The notes beneath the pieces were generated by a model. The model saw nothing but the letters and a program-made list of their open reading frames with translations, was not told the origin of the DNA and searched no databases. A program made the translations under genes and the position numbers. From Rotaria sordida (lineage: Eukaryota > Rotifera > Eurotatoria > Philodinida > Philodinidae), in assembly GCA_905250125.1 (NCBI GenBank), contig CAJNOL010000588.1, positions 56,656 to 120,655 of the forward strand: a DNA stretch of 64,000 bases, given 5' to 3'. Each line of letters starts with the position of its first letter. Position 1 is the stretch's first letter. Below, piece by piece: positions 24,013 through 35,191 of this stretch.

Positions 24013-27000
24013 CAATTTTATTTTTCTTCTATTCTTCATATATTTGTTACACAAAACTGTTTTATTTAAGCATTTTTTTTTTGTTGCCAACATTCAATTT
24101 GAATGGTCTTATAATTTGAAAAGTGAAACAAAGGTATAATTAATATAGATCATTTATTATCTTCATGAAGTGTCATACTAACAGATCTACAGAAAGATTG
24201 TTTTATTTTATCTATTTTGAGGTACATTTCTTCACCATACTTTTACTTAGTCATTCAGAAATGTAATGAAGAAAAAGTTTATATATGATAATGAGACATT
24301 ATTGATATACGATCTGTGATCGCATGTCAATAATGTTTGTCATGTCTGTGGGAGATGGGTGAAGGAGTACAGTGTGCATTGAGTGCATGGCAGGTGTACA
24401 TGTTACTTTTTTGCTCGAAAACTGGTTTCTTTGCTCAGAAATTATTGGATATGACCCAAAAGAACATTGTAAAGAAAAAAAACATTTTTTGAGAAAAAAA
24501 GTTGTTCGACAAAAAATGCCTGACGGGTTTTTGTCCTCATTTTTTTGAGAAAATTTTTTCAAAATTGTTTTGTGTTATATATATCATTTGACACAGCTTA
24601 AGGGCTTTCCTCAGAATTGATTTGTCACTTAGAACGGACCGTTTCGATTGAAGTTTTCACGGATGAATGGTTTCAGTGAGAAACGCTTGTGGTAAAAATT
24701 TTAGTTTGATATACCCTACTAGACCAAACTTCTGGCTTATTTTTATAGCTTTCAAGAGAATCGAAATAACTTTATCGTTATAAAAGGTACAAAGTTTGGG
24801 CTGGTTTCAAATTAAAACTAGCCTCTGTGTGAAACTTTTCATCGAACAGAATTTTGAAACTTCCTTCCAGTCATTTTTTTTATGAGCATTTTAGCGGACA
24901 TGCTGTTCAAAATAAGCATAAAAAAGGTGACTACCTCGACAGTAAATCCTACTTTTCTCAATCCAGAAATCAAGTGTCAAAAGAATCCGTCCGATCAAAA
25001 GTTAGCTCTCATTTAGACTTTTAAAACAAAAACAAAACATGGGTTATACCCTGAGGCGGATCGAAGTTATTTCAATTTTTCTGCCTGGAAATCAGGATTT
25101 GAGAAAAATGCTGAAGAAGTTATGGAAATGAATTTTTTCATTCAAATTCAGAAAAAAAAGCACGTTACAATTGCATATTTTTGATACATTTCAGTGGATT
25201 GTTTTAAAGCACGTAACAGATGAAGATAGCTAACGCCATCCGTCATGCTGGTTAATATAAAAATGTTCTATTCAATACTAATACAAGTGATAACGCAGTT
25301 TTTCTAAAACAGAAAAACTTTAAAAAAAACCACTAAAATTTCTCCGAAAACATGGCAGTAGAGTCGAAGTTTCCTCTAATAAGTCCTTGAAACTCTAGTC
25401 ATTTTTCGAAAAGCCATATACACGTTGAAAGAGGAAGCTTCGATACATCTTCCTATGACAAAAAGTCAACTTTGATATTTTTTCAAAAAATTGTGTTTTC
25501 TGAGAGAGCTCCCTAAATACGATGATTCCAAATATACTATTTTTGTCGATTAAATATTTTTCCAAAATCAAAAAAACTAAAAAACCTAGACGTTTTCGAA
25601 ACCTATTTTGCAGCCCAGTAATGTTTGCGCTAACAGGGATTAGAGACAGTAGATACACGAACATTCTGGCCAAATTTGGAAAATTTCAAGGTTGGATGCG
25701 AGTGAATTGTTCGTTTTACAAATCTAGATCGTCCAGATGACACTAGAGAAAAAATATTATTTGTTTTTCTGAGAAGTAAAATGTGCAAATGAAAAATATT
25801 TTTTACTATTGTATAGCGCTTGGTTTGGAGATTCCGAAAATGTGCCTAATTTGTGTGTCGAAAGGTTTAATTTTACCATATATCAATTTTGCCGATGACG
25901 TCACAGTTTCAGACTAATTTTTCGACAGCTAGTTTTTCAGTTTCCTTGAGTGTTGTAACAAAGCTATTTACACTATTAGATAGACTATATTTCGAAGTAT
26001 ATTTCCTTATGTTTAGACCTTGAAAAAGTACAATTTTCATTTTTAGTCAAATGTGCGCCTAGATGCACATTCTGGGGAGGAGGGAGGACCTAAAATTCTA
26101 CTATTATATTTCAGTACTCCTTTTAGGTAGTATATTTCAAAAAATACCGAAAGTTAGCTGTGAAACTAACAAATACTGATACGATAACATTCATTTACAT
26201 TATTCAATGGAAGAAAATCTATAACTATTAGATTTAAATTTTTTTAATATTAGATATGAGTTGATTTTCATGATGGTCTTTGTTGAGACCTTACATCATT
26301 CGATATTGATTCCAAATATGACATTAGTCTTCGATAAAAGTGTTTCTATGTTGAAAGAAAGGAATTTTACCTTGAAAATCTATACGTCAACTATAGAATG
26401 CTGGCGCCGATTCATGCTAATGTTATATCGGTGTTGTGAGTGAAAGAAGACTCGGTGAAAGTCTCGTCAAATTTGGAGTTGTGAAAAATTGTGCAAGCTC
26501 ATTATATTGAACATATGTTTTCATAAAAGCATTCGATGTTAAAGAAGAATGACTTTTCTTGAATTTCAAAGAGATCAAAGTGAAAGCCTTTTTTACGAAC
26601 CGATAGAGCGAAAAACACATTTTCAGATGATATATATGATTTTCTTGTAATGTTTTTAATTTACAGTAAAAAAAAAGAAAAGGCTCTTAATCCTTACTAG
26701 CAGCATTTATTGACGAGGTTTTCTTTGTACTAACAAGAGAAGCAAAGACTTTTATGTCATTAAATAATTCATAGATCCGAATATATGTACCTCTATTGAA
26801 ATCATCAGAAAGTACACTTTCAATTTTTCACCGAATATCCGCCTGGATGGAGCCAGTAGATTTGATCTTGTACATTTTTTTTTACTATTTACATAGTCTT
26901 TGAGTCGACAGACTATATATATATATATCCTATTTTTTAGTTTTTTATTTTCTACTTTTACGTTGTTATAACAAAGCGAAATTAAAATAATCATACTTTG

Positions 27001-27478
27001 AAATTCATAAAACCAATGAAGTTAAAAGTTTTGAAGCTTCTTTTAATAAAATATACATTCTGTATAAGATTTCCATCTAAAATGATGATAGCTTTCACTT
27101 CTTTTAATGTTTTCTTAATCTCATCGAGAAGTATTCATGAGTAAAATAGGAAGTCATACAATATCTGATAACTAAGAATGCTTCTTTTGTAAGTTTTCAT
27201 TTCATTACATGAAAACCTATTACAATACAATAAATTTATTCGATATATATATCTGTTATTTTATTTATAAAATCTTATTATATATATCATTTAATCATTC
27301 AAACTAAAATATTATTCTAATTTTCTATTTGTTACTATGTAAATAATAAAATACGTTTATTCTTTGCGATATTTAAACTTTTCATCTTTCTATTTCTCTT
27401 ATTTTTAAATAAAACAAAAACAAGTTACTTTCTTGTTTTCATTTTCAATGATCGTCATTATTCAAATATTTTGTTCAC
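24013..27478. other. Gene-poor stretch, partly decayed repeat DNA
   Basis: About 3.5 kb with no supported exon. Base composition between about 24600 and 26200 is visibly richer in G and C than the flanks, and frames are broken, as in old transposon DNA. A weak inverted similarity joins about 24735-24900 to the complement of 24965-25110 (GAATCGAAATAACTTTATCG versus the complement of GGATCGAAGTTATTTCAATT). The final 500 bases return to AT-rich sequence and probably include the promoter of the Ly6-like gene. Confidence 0.5.
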
Positions 27479-27979
27479 ATGTTCAATTTTATAAGAAAAT
27501 GTTCAATTTTATTTGTTCTTATTGATATATTTCAATGTACAATTCAAATATCTACAAATAATACATTAAATTTATCATTCGGTTTTTTTTGTATTTATTG
27601 TGGTCAAATAGATCATATAAATTCTCATATATCACTTATTGAATCAAAAAGATTTATTGATTGCTCTCAACCTTATCATATTTATTGTTCATATAAAGAA
27701 GCTATTGGTTGTGTTAAATATATTAAAATAATTGATTATCATATTGATATTATAAAAGATTGTCTTCGTTTTACTGAACTTTCATCATTATCAATATTCG
27801 ATATTCAATGTAAATCTGAATATTCAACAACAAATATTAATATAAAAGAAAAAATCTTTTGTTGTAATAATACGCATTTTTGCAATCAAACATCATCATT
27901 ATATTTATTAACTAAAAAATGGTTACGGGCATTGTTTTATTTCCTGATATTTCTATTTTATTATTATCATTCGATATAA
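27479..27979 (+). CDS. Ly6/uPAR-like secreted or GPI-anchored protein
   Basis: Single exon of 166 residues. An N-terminal hydrophobic segment (ILFVLIDIFQC region, about 9-20) is a likely signal peptide. The middle is cysteine-rich with FCIYCGQ near the start, scattered single cysteines and FCCNNTHFCNQ near the end; the CCxxxxxCN signature closes Ly6/three-finger domains. The last 20 residues are a strongly hydrophobic FYFLIFLFYYY run, as in a GPI-attachment signal. Such proteins sit on the outer face of the plasma membrane and modulate channels or receptors. The stop TAA is formed by the TA target dinucleotide at 27977-27978 plus the first A of an inserted inverted-repeat element, so the C-terminus may have been altered by the insertion. 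No intron, unlike most genes here. Confidence 0.75.
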   Translation: MFNFIRKCSILFVLIDIFQCTIQISTNNTLNLSFGFFCIYCGQIDHINSHISLIESKRFIDCSQPYHIYCSYKEAIGCVKYIKIIDYHIDIIKDCLRFTELSSLSIFDIQCKSEYSTTNINIKEKIFCCNNTHFCNQTSSLYLLTKKWLRALFYFLIFLFYYYHSI

Positions 27980-28873
27980 CGGGTGATCGAAAAGTTTTTA
28001 GACAAGGTACTTATTCACTTTTGATTTGCTAGAAAGTATTTCTGACAAGTCAAAAGCTATGATTTTGTGCTCTTTTCAAATATAGTCTTAGAAATTTTGT
28101 TCTAGAGTGCTAAAATAATCTTTAAAAATTTTAATAGAATTAATTTGAACGAAATTTGTGGGTCAGCGTTTTCGATGAACATGTTTGCTCATTTTTGCCT
28201 GCTTGAAAGCATTTCGGACGAGCCAAAAACTACGAGTCGTGACCCGAGTTTTGTATTTTTTTTTTGAATATAGATTTAGAAACGTTGTGTTTATTTGTAT
28301 TGAAGTGTAATGAAGGACTATTACTTGAAGAATTAATTTTAATGATAAGTCAACAGGTTTTGTTTATCCCCTAGGTTTCTTTTTAAACATGTTAAAAACT
28401 GTCAGACTTGGTCATTTTCTAAAGCAAACGCTTCTCTAAAAAATGAAATATTAAACTAAACGATAGTTTGTAATTAATCATTTTTTCAAGAGCTTCTTTC
28501 AACGTAAAACGGTTATCAATTTTTCAAAAATGAGTATTTAGGAGAAGCGAGAATTGAAGTGTGTTGTTGAAAGACAAAAAAAAAACTTTTAAAGAATGAA
28601 TTTCGTAGGATAGTTTCTAATCTACAAGGTGATATATGAATAAAGATCCCAACTTTGAGTTTCGAATCACAATTGTGAAAATACAAAACTTTTCCATCCA
28701 AACTAATTTTTTAGCCTTTTCAAAATTATTTTACTACTCTCGAAAACATAGACAACATTTCTAAGATGATATATGAAAAGAGCATAAAATCATAGCTTTT
28801 GATTCATCGGAAATATTTTCTAACAGATGAAAAATGAACAAACATCTTGTCTAGAAACTTTCCGATCACCCGT
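27979..28873. mobile_element. Tc1/mariner-like MITE with long terminal inverted repeats and TA duplication
   Basis: The ends are ACGGGTGATCGAAAAGTTTT at 27979 and its near-perfect complement ending at 28873, flanked by TA at 27977-27978 and 28874-28875. Inverted similarity continues inward about 150 bp (AAAGCTATGATTTTGTGCTC near 28055 versus the complement of 28765-28785). Two internal blocks near 28170-28250 repeat the subterminal pattern CATTTTTGCCTGCTTGAAAG. No transposase frame is present, so it is non-autonomous. The TA duplication and the GGTGATC-AAAAGTTTTTAGA type of end fit the IS630-Tc1-mariner superfamily. Confidence 0.85.
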
Positions 28874-28875
28874 TA

Positions 28876-29283
28876 TTCTTCAAATAAAGGAAAAACCAAA
28901 AGAAACGATAAAATCTAAATTATAATTTTCTTTTATTGTTGTTACATATCCGAACAAAAATTTACTATAGAGAATAATCTATATACAACAATAATACACA
29001 AAACACACACACACACATGCATTACATAAAACGAAAAGACAATACAATTTAAAAGAAAACAAAAGAAAAGACAAAAAAAGAAAATGTATGTCATCCAATT
29101 TCGATTGATCCCAGGCGATTCTTCTTCCACTAATTTTTAACTGTTGAAAAATATAGCACCGGAGAATAGGAGTGAGATCAGTGAGAATTTTTTCAAAGTT
29201 CGTCACATTGAATAAAATAAATTAAATTAATGTTTTTTTTGTTCTTGAAATATTTTTGTTAAACATATCTTACGATATATTTC
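28876..29283. other. Flank between the MITE and the collagen 3' end
   Basis: Downstream sequence of two convergent genes. It contains AATAAA on the plus strand at about 28883 and a CA/GT run at about 28999-29017. No gene is seen. Confidence 0.5.
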
Positions 29284-32200
29284 TTATGTGTTTTTACAAC
29301 ATAAATGACATGCATTTTCAAAGTTAGATAAAACTTCACGTGGACATGGTAATGCATCCATTCCAGCAGGACCAGGTAAACCTGGTCGACCACGTAAACC
29401 TCGTCGTCCTTCTCGACCTTCTTCACCCTAAAAAGAAAACATTATTTTTAAAATACAACATTAGAAAAAGAATTTCTTATCATTCACATACTTTTTCTCC
29501 TTTTTCTCCTGGTGGACTCTAAACAAAAAATAATTTAAAGCAAAAGTCAAAAATCGAATGTTTTATTCTCACTCGTAAACCTTGTTCACCTCGATTACCC
29601 TGAAATCAATAAACAAATAGCATAAAATAATTTCGATCAATATTGATCTATTTTAAATATTGTCAAAAGGAAACCAGCAACGCCTTACATATATGTATAT
29701 AACCTCGATTATGACATCAATGTATATTACATTTAGTATAATATAATAAACATTTATACAAAGATATGCAATGTATATATGAAACAATAATCATAATACG
29801 TACCGCTGAACGTTTTTTAGGCATATCAGGTATATTCTAAAATGAATTTTTGATGTAACAAAAAAAAAAATAATCTGAGATATATGTTCTTCTTACCATT
29901 GAATAACCAGGTAAACCCATTGGACCACGATCTCCTTTTTCTCCTTTGCCTTGATCACCTTTTTCACCCTAGAACGATTGAAAATAATGAACTAAAAGAC
30001 AAATATTACATATATTTTATATAAGACTTGCCTTAAGTCCAGGAGGTCCAACATCTCCTTGTGATCCTATTATTCCCTAAAAAATAAATTCATTAGTTTT
30101 CTTAGAAATTAGTTTTTCTATTATGTCTATGAAATATATGTTTTCTTTTTTTACCATTGGACCAGGATCACCTCGACCTCCTTTTTCTCCATCTAATCCC
30201 GGTTGACCAGGAAGACCAATTCGTCCCTAGAAAAAATTAACAAAAACAAAAGGCATTATTCTAAAAATTTATTTTACTTTTGGTCCTGGAAGACCCGGTG
30301 GACCCATTAGGACGATATGTGTTGAATTGAAATCAACTTTCTGAATAAATCCTGGTTCACCTTTTACACCACGATCTCCCTTGAAATAATGAAATAACGA
30401 TAAAATACAATGTCATGTCATGACATTCATATTCATTATTTTCTTTTTCTACTCATAAATCGATTCTTACTTTTCTTCCCGGTGGTCCTTGAAAACCTAT
30501 TTCACCTCTTAGTCCATCTATACCATCACGACCATTTTGTCCTGGAAGTCCTGGACTGCAAAAAAAGAAAACAAACAAACATATTTCACCTTTATGTTAT
30601 TATTCCTTATACCTTCCGGGTAAACCAGGAGCACCACGATCACCTTTAGGTCCAACAACAAAATCGCCACGTTCTCCTGTAATAAATAAAAACTTTATAA
30701 TTATACACAATTGATGTTTTTTTATAGATTCGTTACCTTTAATTCCTGGTGGTCCTGGATCACCTTTCATAACAACAAATCTGCGTACTTTTGGCCGAAT
30801 TATAGGTCCTCGATCACCTTTTTCACCCTGCGTTTTAAAAAATAGATCACAACAAAAACAAATAATATTCATTCAAATAAGCATCAATACGAATAGCAAT
30901 GGAAACATGCAACCGAAAATAACTGATGATATGACTATAAACTATACTAAAGCGAGAAAAGGAAGGAAGGACATCAATTATAGACGAATAAAAGCTTTAG
31001 AGAGTTGTATAAAGCATAATTATATGAACACAAAATAGAAATTAATAACAAAAAGATTGAACGTTGCATGGTTTCCCTTTTTTTTTATCTTTACTACTAT
31101 CTTCTCATTTCAATCTATAGTCTTTTTTTTTTAATTTCTGTCCAAAGTGTTATATTTACATACCTTCTCGCCGGGTAAACCCTAAAAGTCAGAAGAAAAG
31201 AATATTAAGCAAGGTATGAAACATGAGTCAATAAATAGAACATACATCTTGTCCAGGTGGTCCAGTTTCACCAATGCCACTGGGTCCAACCGGACCCACA
31301 TCACCTTTAGATCCTGGTGGACCAGGTGGACCTGGAATGTACTTGGCTTGCGCTGATGATAATGACATTCCTTCACGACTTGATTCTACATCGCGTCCAG
31401 GTTCACCTTTTTCACCCTAAACAAAATTAAAAACTTCATCTATTTTCTGTCAATTAACTAATAACAGATTGTTATATTTATTATACAAAAAAGATTATAT
31501 ATTACAAATCCGACACTTACTTTTAAGCCATTCCAAACTATTGAACCTGGAAAACCTCGTTCACCTTTAGGTCCCGTGTCACCCTAGAACAAACAATAGA
31601 AATATTTTCTGTACAAAATTTTTCATTAATTATAACTTACCGGATATCCAGCAAAACCACGATCGCCCTACAATAAAAAACAATATTATCAATCAGACAA
31701 TACATTTTAGTGAAATATACAACATACTTTTTCGCCTTTAGGTCCTATAAAATATTCATAGATGTATATGAGACAAAACTGAAAAATCATAAAATCCTTA
31801 CCCGGAGAACATAAACAATTAGATTGTTGTGACTGTTCAATCTGTCGTCGTTGACGTACTACATTCTATTTTAAAGATACAATAAAAGAAGAGACATAAT
31901 ACAAATCTTTTTTCTTTTTGTTTGTTTCAACTATATCATAATTCGATAGATCAATGTAAATTTTACATCGAGGATAAAATATAAATCTTAATAAACATCT
32001 ACTCAATTATTGTATAGAATGAATATTAAAAAAAACCCGATAAGATTATCTTCTATTCAATGTGTGAAAAAGGTCATTTCAACTTAATCAATATGTTGTT
32101 TTTCATTACTATTATTTTGTCATGTTCTTTCACACATATACACACATATATATATATATATATATATATCAATACAATGTATGTTGTTACATCATCCAAT

Positions 32201-33569
32201 GAACATAATGTTCTTGACGACAATAAGAAAAAGCTAGTGACATACAACTTGAAGTTCTTCAGTTTTTATATTTGTATCAATCATAGATATGTTCATCGCG
32301 TAATGATCAAATGTCTATGTCTTACAAATATCAATTATTGATTGTAGAACTAGAGAATGTCATAACGATAATTCCTTGGTCATCTTATATGCATTCTGTT
32401 TTAGGTAAAGTGGATGAACACGCGTTCATTTTTAAAATGTAGACATCATCAACATCATTGCGCACTATAAACTTTTTTTTTGAGTTCTTATATGTTCATC
32501 CACTCGACGACTTAAAGTGATGCATATATACCCTATTCATCGTCGTTTTATGACCCCGGTGTCTATCACTTTAGGTAATGAGAATGAAAGAACATATATG
32601 TGTATATGCCTTATGAACAGATGACAAAAGAAAAACCTTGGTAGTCATTTCAATTTGATATTAATGATAGACGAAAGAAAAGACATTTTTGTTCGTTTAG
32701 TTTTAAACAAAATGTTTGACAAGCAAAAGATATGTGCAATCACTTTGTTAATGATGACAATATACTAAGATCATATTTACTTTAATCTCTAAAATTGAAA
32801 GGTAAAGATGAACATAAATTAAATGAAACGGTAAGAAGGATATCAATTTTCCTTCTTTACTTTCCTCTTTTTTTTTTCTATAACATTTCTATTTCTGATT
32901 GACCGATATATACATGCATAAAATAAAAAAAAAAGAAATTTGTAACAATAAACTCTCAGTAGTACTCGACATAATGTGTCAAAAAGTTAAAGCAAAAATC
33001 TTTTATCATTAACATTTGATGTTCGACAAGCAGAAGCACTTTGAGAGCTTTTACCGTCTCGTTTAATTTGTTATGCATGTTTCAAATAAACGAGTATGAC
33101 CTTGACGAGAACCATACATATATATATATATATATATACAAATACAAGTGTCAAGGTTCTCAAAAAGCATTTCCACAATTATAATTCTTACCCTATATGG
33201 CTTAGCAATAGTATTACTACTGCTATTATTTGTCAAATTTTTTAATGTTAATTGTTGAATCAAATGAAGAACTTTTGTGAGCCATTGTTCAACTGATAAT
33301 ATGTTTGTTGTTTTTGTTGTTGTTGTTGTTGTTGCCGTTTGTATATGATTAAAAGATGATAATGAAGATGTCAATGGTAATATTTCTGCAAGAATATTTT
33401 CTAATTTCAATTGCTTTTCAATTAAAATTTGATGTTGATATGTGTTGTAAGCGTTCCAAATAAGTGAAACAAATATTAAAAGTAAATAAATTGTATTAGT
33501 AGAACTCATCGATGGTAACCATGTATAGTGATTAGTAACATTCGGCATTTTTCTCTTATCGATTGGCAT
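29284..33569 (-). CDS. Membrane-tethered (type II) collagen with furin-like site
   Basis: Eighteen exons from the ATG at 33569 to the TAA at 29284-29286: 33192-33569, 31802-31865, 31728-31744, 31641-31667, 31521-31583, 31246-31416, 31164-31181, 30737-30827, 30613-30676, 30471-30555, 30278-30379, 30155-30226, 30032-30076, 29897-29968, 29804-29836, 29573-29599, 29492-29518, 29284-29427; 499 residues. An N-terminal cytosolic segment is followed by a membrane helix at about 26-41 (IYLLLIFVSLIW region), an extracellular Thr/Asn-rich stem, then VVRQRRQ, a furin-type R-x-R-R site, and CLC. Gly-X-Y repeats run from there nearly to the end with several interruptions. The end, about CPREVLSNFENACHLCCKNT, has four Cys for interchain bonding. 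This layout resembles MACIT collagens and nematode cuticle collagens with shed ectodomains. It would trimerise in the secretory pathway and act in extracellular matrix or integument. Confidence 0.9.
30077..30154 (-). other. Short collagen intron (context for neighbouring GC-AG intron)
   Basis: GT-AG intron of 78 nt. The next intron downstream, 29969-30031, is unusual: its donor is GCAAGT after AAG rather than GT, while the acceptor is a normal TAG. GC-AG introns are a known minor class with otherwise strong donor matches, as here. Confidence 0.6.
32142..32170. repeat. (TA)n microsatellite in the long collagen intron
   Basis: Alternating TA run within the 1.3-kb first intron of the collagen gene. 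Similar short TA runs occur at about 15876-15906 and 38767-38794. Confidence 0.85.
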
Positions 33570-35191
33570 GTCTACTAATATAAAAAGATTAATCTATTGA
33601 TGTTTATATATAACTGTTGGTCAATTGAGCACAGCAATAGTCGGCAACTGTTAGATATATTATGGTATATTAGCCAGCGTCACAATAACAATAGTATAGG
33701 TGTTATGCTTCCGTAGCTAAAAAAAAGAACAAAAAAAAATCATATGTCGGTAGATATTAAAATGTCATGTAAGGTACCGAGAGAGAACATACAAACTAAA
33801 GCATTGTATGCATGTCTATTATAATGTATATATGTAAGTTCTATAGATAGGTAAGAATTTGGTGACGACGCGTCGATATAGAAAATGTATATATACTTGT
33901 ATATGTGTACAAAGAAACCACAATAATAAGAAAGAAGGAGGGAAGAAGAAAGCGAATATAGTAGTGTTAAAATCAAGAGAGAGAGAGACAGAGAGAGAGA
34001 GAAAGAAAAGTGTGCAATCTTTCCTCTCTCTCTCTCTCACTTGATGATGATGATGAGATGAGAAGAAAAAGAAGTAGAAGAGAGAAACTTCAAAAAGAGA
34101 AAAAACCCCACTTGATGAGCTTTACTTCAAGTGGAAGGTATCAATTTGAACAATTTCCTTTATATTAGTACACAAAAATGAGCATTTGAAAGACAATACT
34201 ACATTTACATATACATATATCACCACCCACTTTGTCCTATATACATCATCATATTGATTCAACAAAAGCATAAGATACAAAGAAAAAAAAAATAATCTTC
34301 ATTGTTGTTTCAACAAAAGTCATTTGTTATTAGATTATGAAAAGTTACATTGTATTGAACATCCTCTGACAAAGAATATCCAAGAACACTCATCACTTAA
34401 TTATCTGTATATGTACATTGGACAAGAATATATACTGAGTAATTATCCAATGACCTTTCTTCAAGTAGGATTCTGTTGTGATGCCTATCAAAAAAACTAC
34501 AACTGTTGCTGCTATTATTATTATTATTATTAAAAGAAACCTTGTTATTGATTCGATTCCGTGACAGTATCTATCTTCACATAAACTTAATGATGTCATC
34601 TATCTATCTCAATAAGATTTTTACGTTATTTCAATAATTTATACTACTCTAATTAATTGTATATGAGTGAGCTTTTTCTAATTAAACATAATTAAGCAAT
34701 TCTTTTGTCATTTTTCAAATGAAATATAAATAAAGAAAGAAAAAAAGGAAGAAGAATGAGTTCAAGCTACTTTTTTTTTCAATTCTAACTGACGTGTGCA
34801 AATGTATAGTGAAGTAATTTAGCTGACAGATGTCTGACTGAGCTTCTTCCACCTTTTTTTTGTATGTCTGCTACAGATGATGATTGACTCGGTCAGAATA
34901 TATATATATAGATATATAGATATATTTAGATGTGTTAATTGTACATAAAGAGAATATAGACAAAGAAAGAAAGTGAATTGGTATTTCGATCAAAATAAAT
35001 GAGAAGACAAGACGCTCTTTTACATCACTATGAATTGATAACTAATTAGCACGAAATTGACAAAGAAAAAAGACAATATAACTATTCATTTGTTTTATCG
35101 ATCAATGTTGACTGAACAGTTATAAATGTTCTTTATTTTTTTTTCTCCCTTTTCATTTCTTATAGATATTTAAAACGTTGGTTGGTTATTG
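33570..35191. other. Intergenic region upstream of the collagen gene
   Basis: No exon is supported. It holds a GA-rich tract at about 33976-34010 followed by a CT-rich tract at 34019-34038, able to form a hairpin or triplex; an ATT microsatellite at about 34514-34530; and TA-rich repeats near 34898-34925. The collagen promoter should lie in its first part, on the minus strand. Confidence 0.5.
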
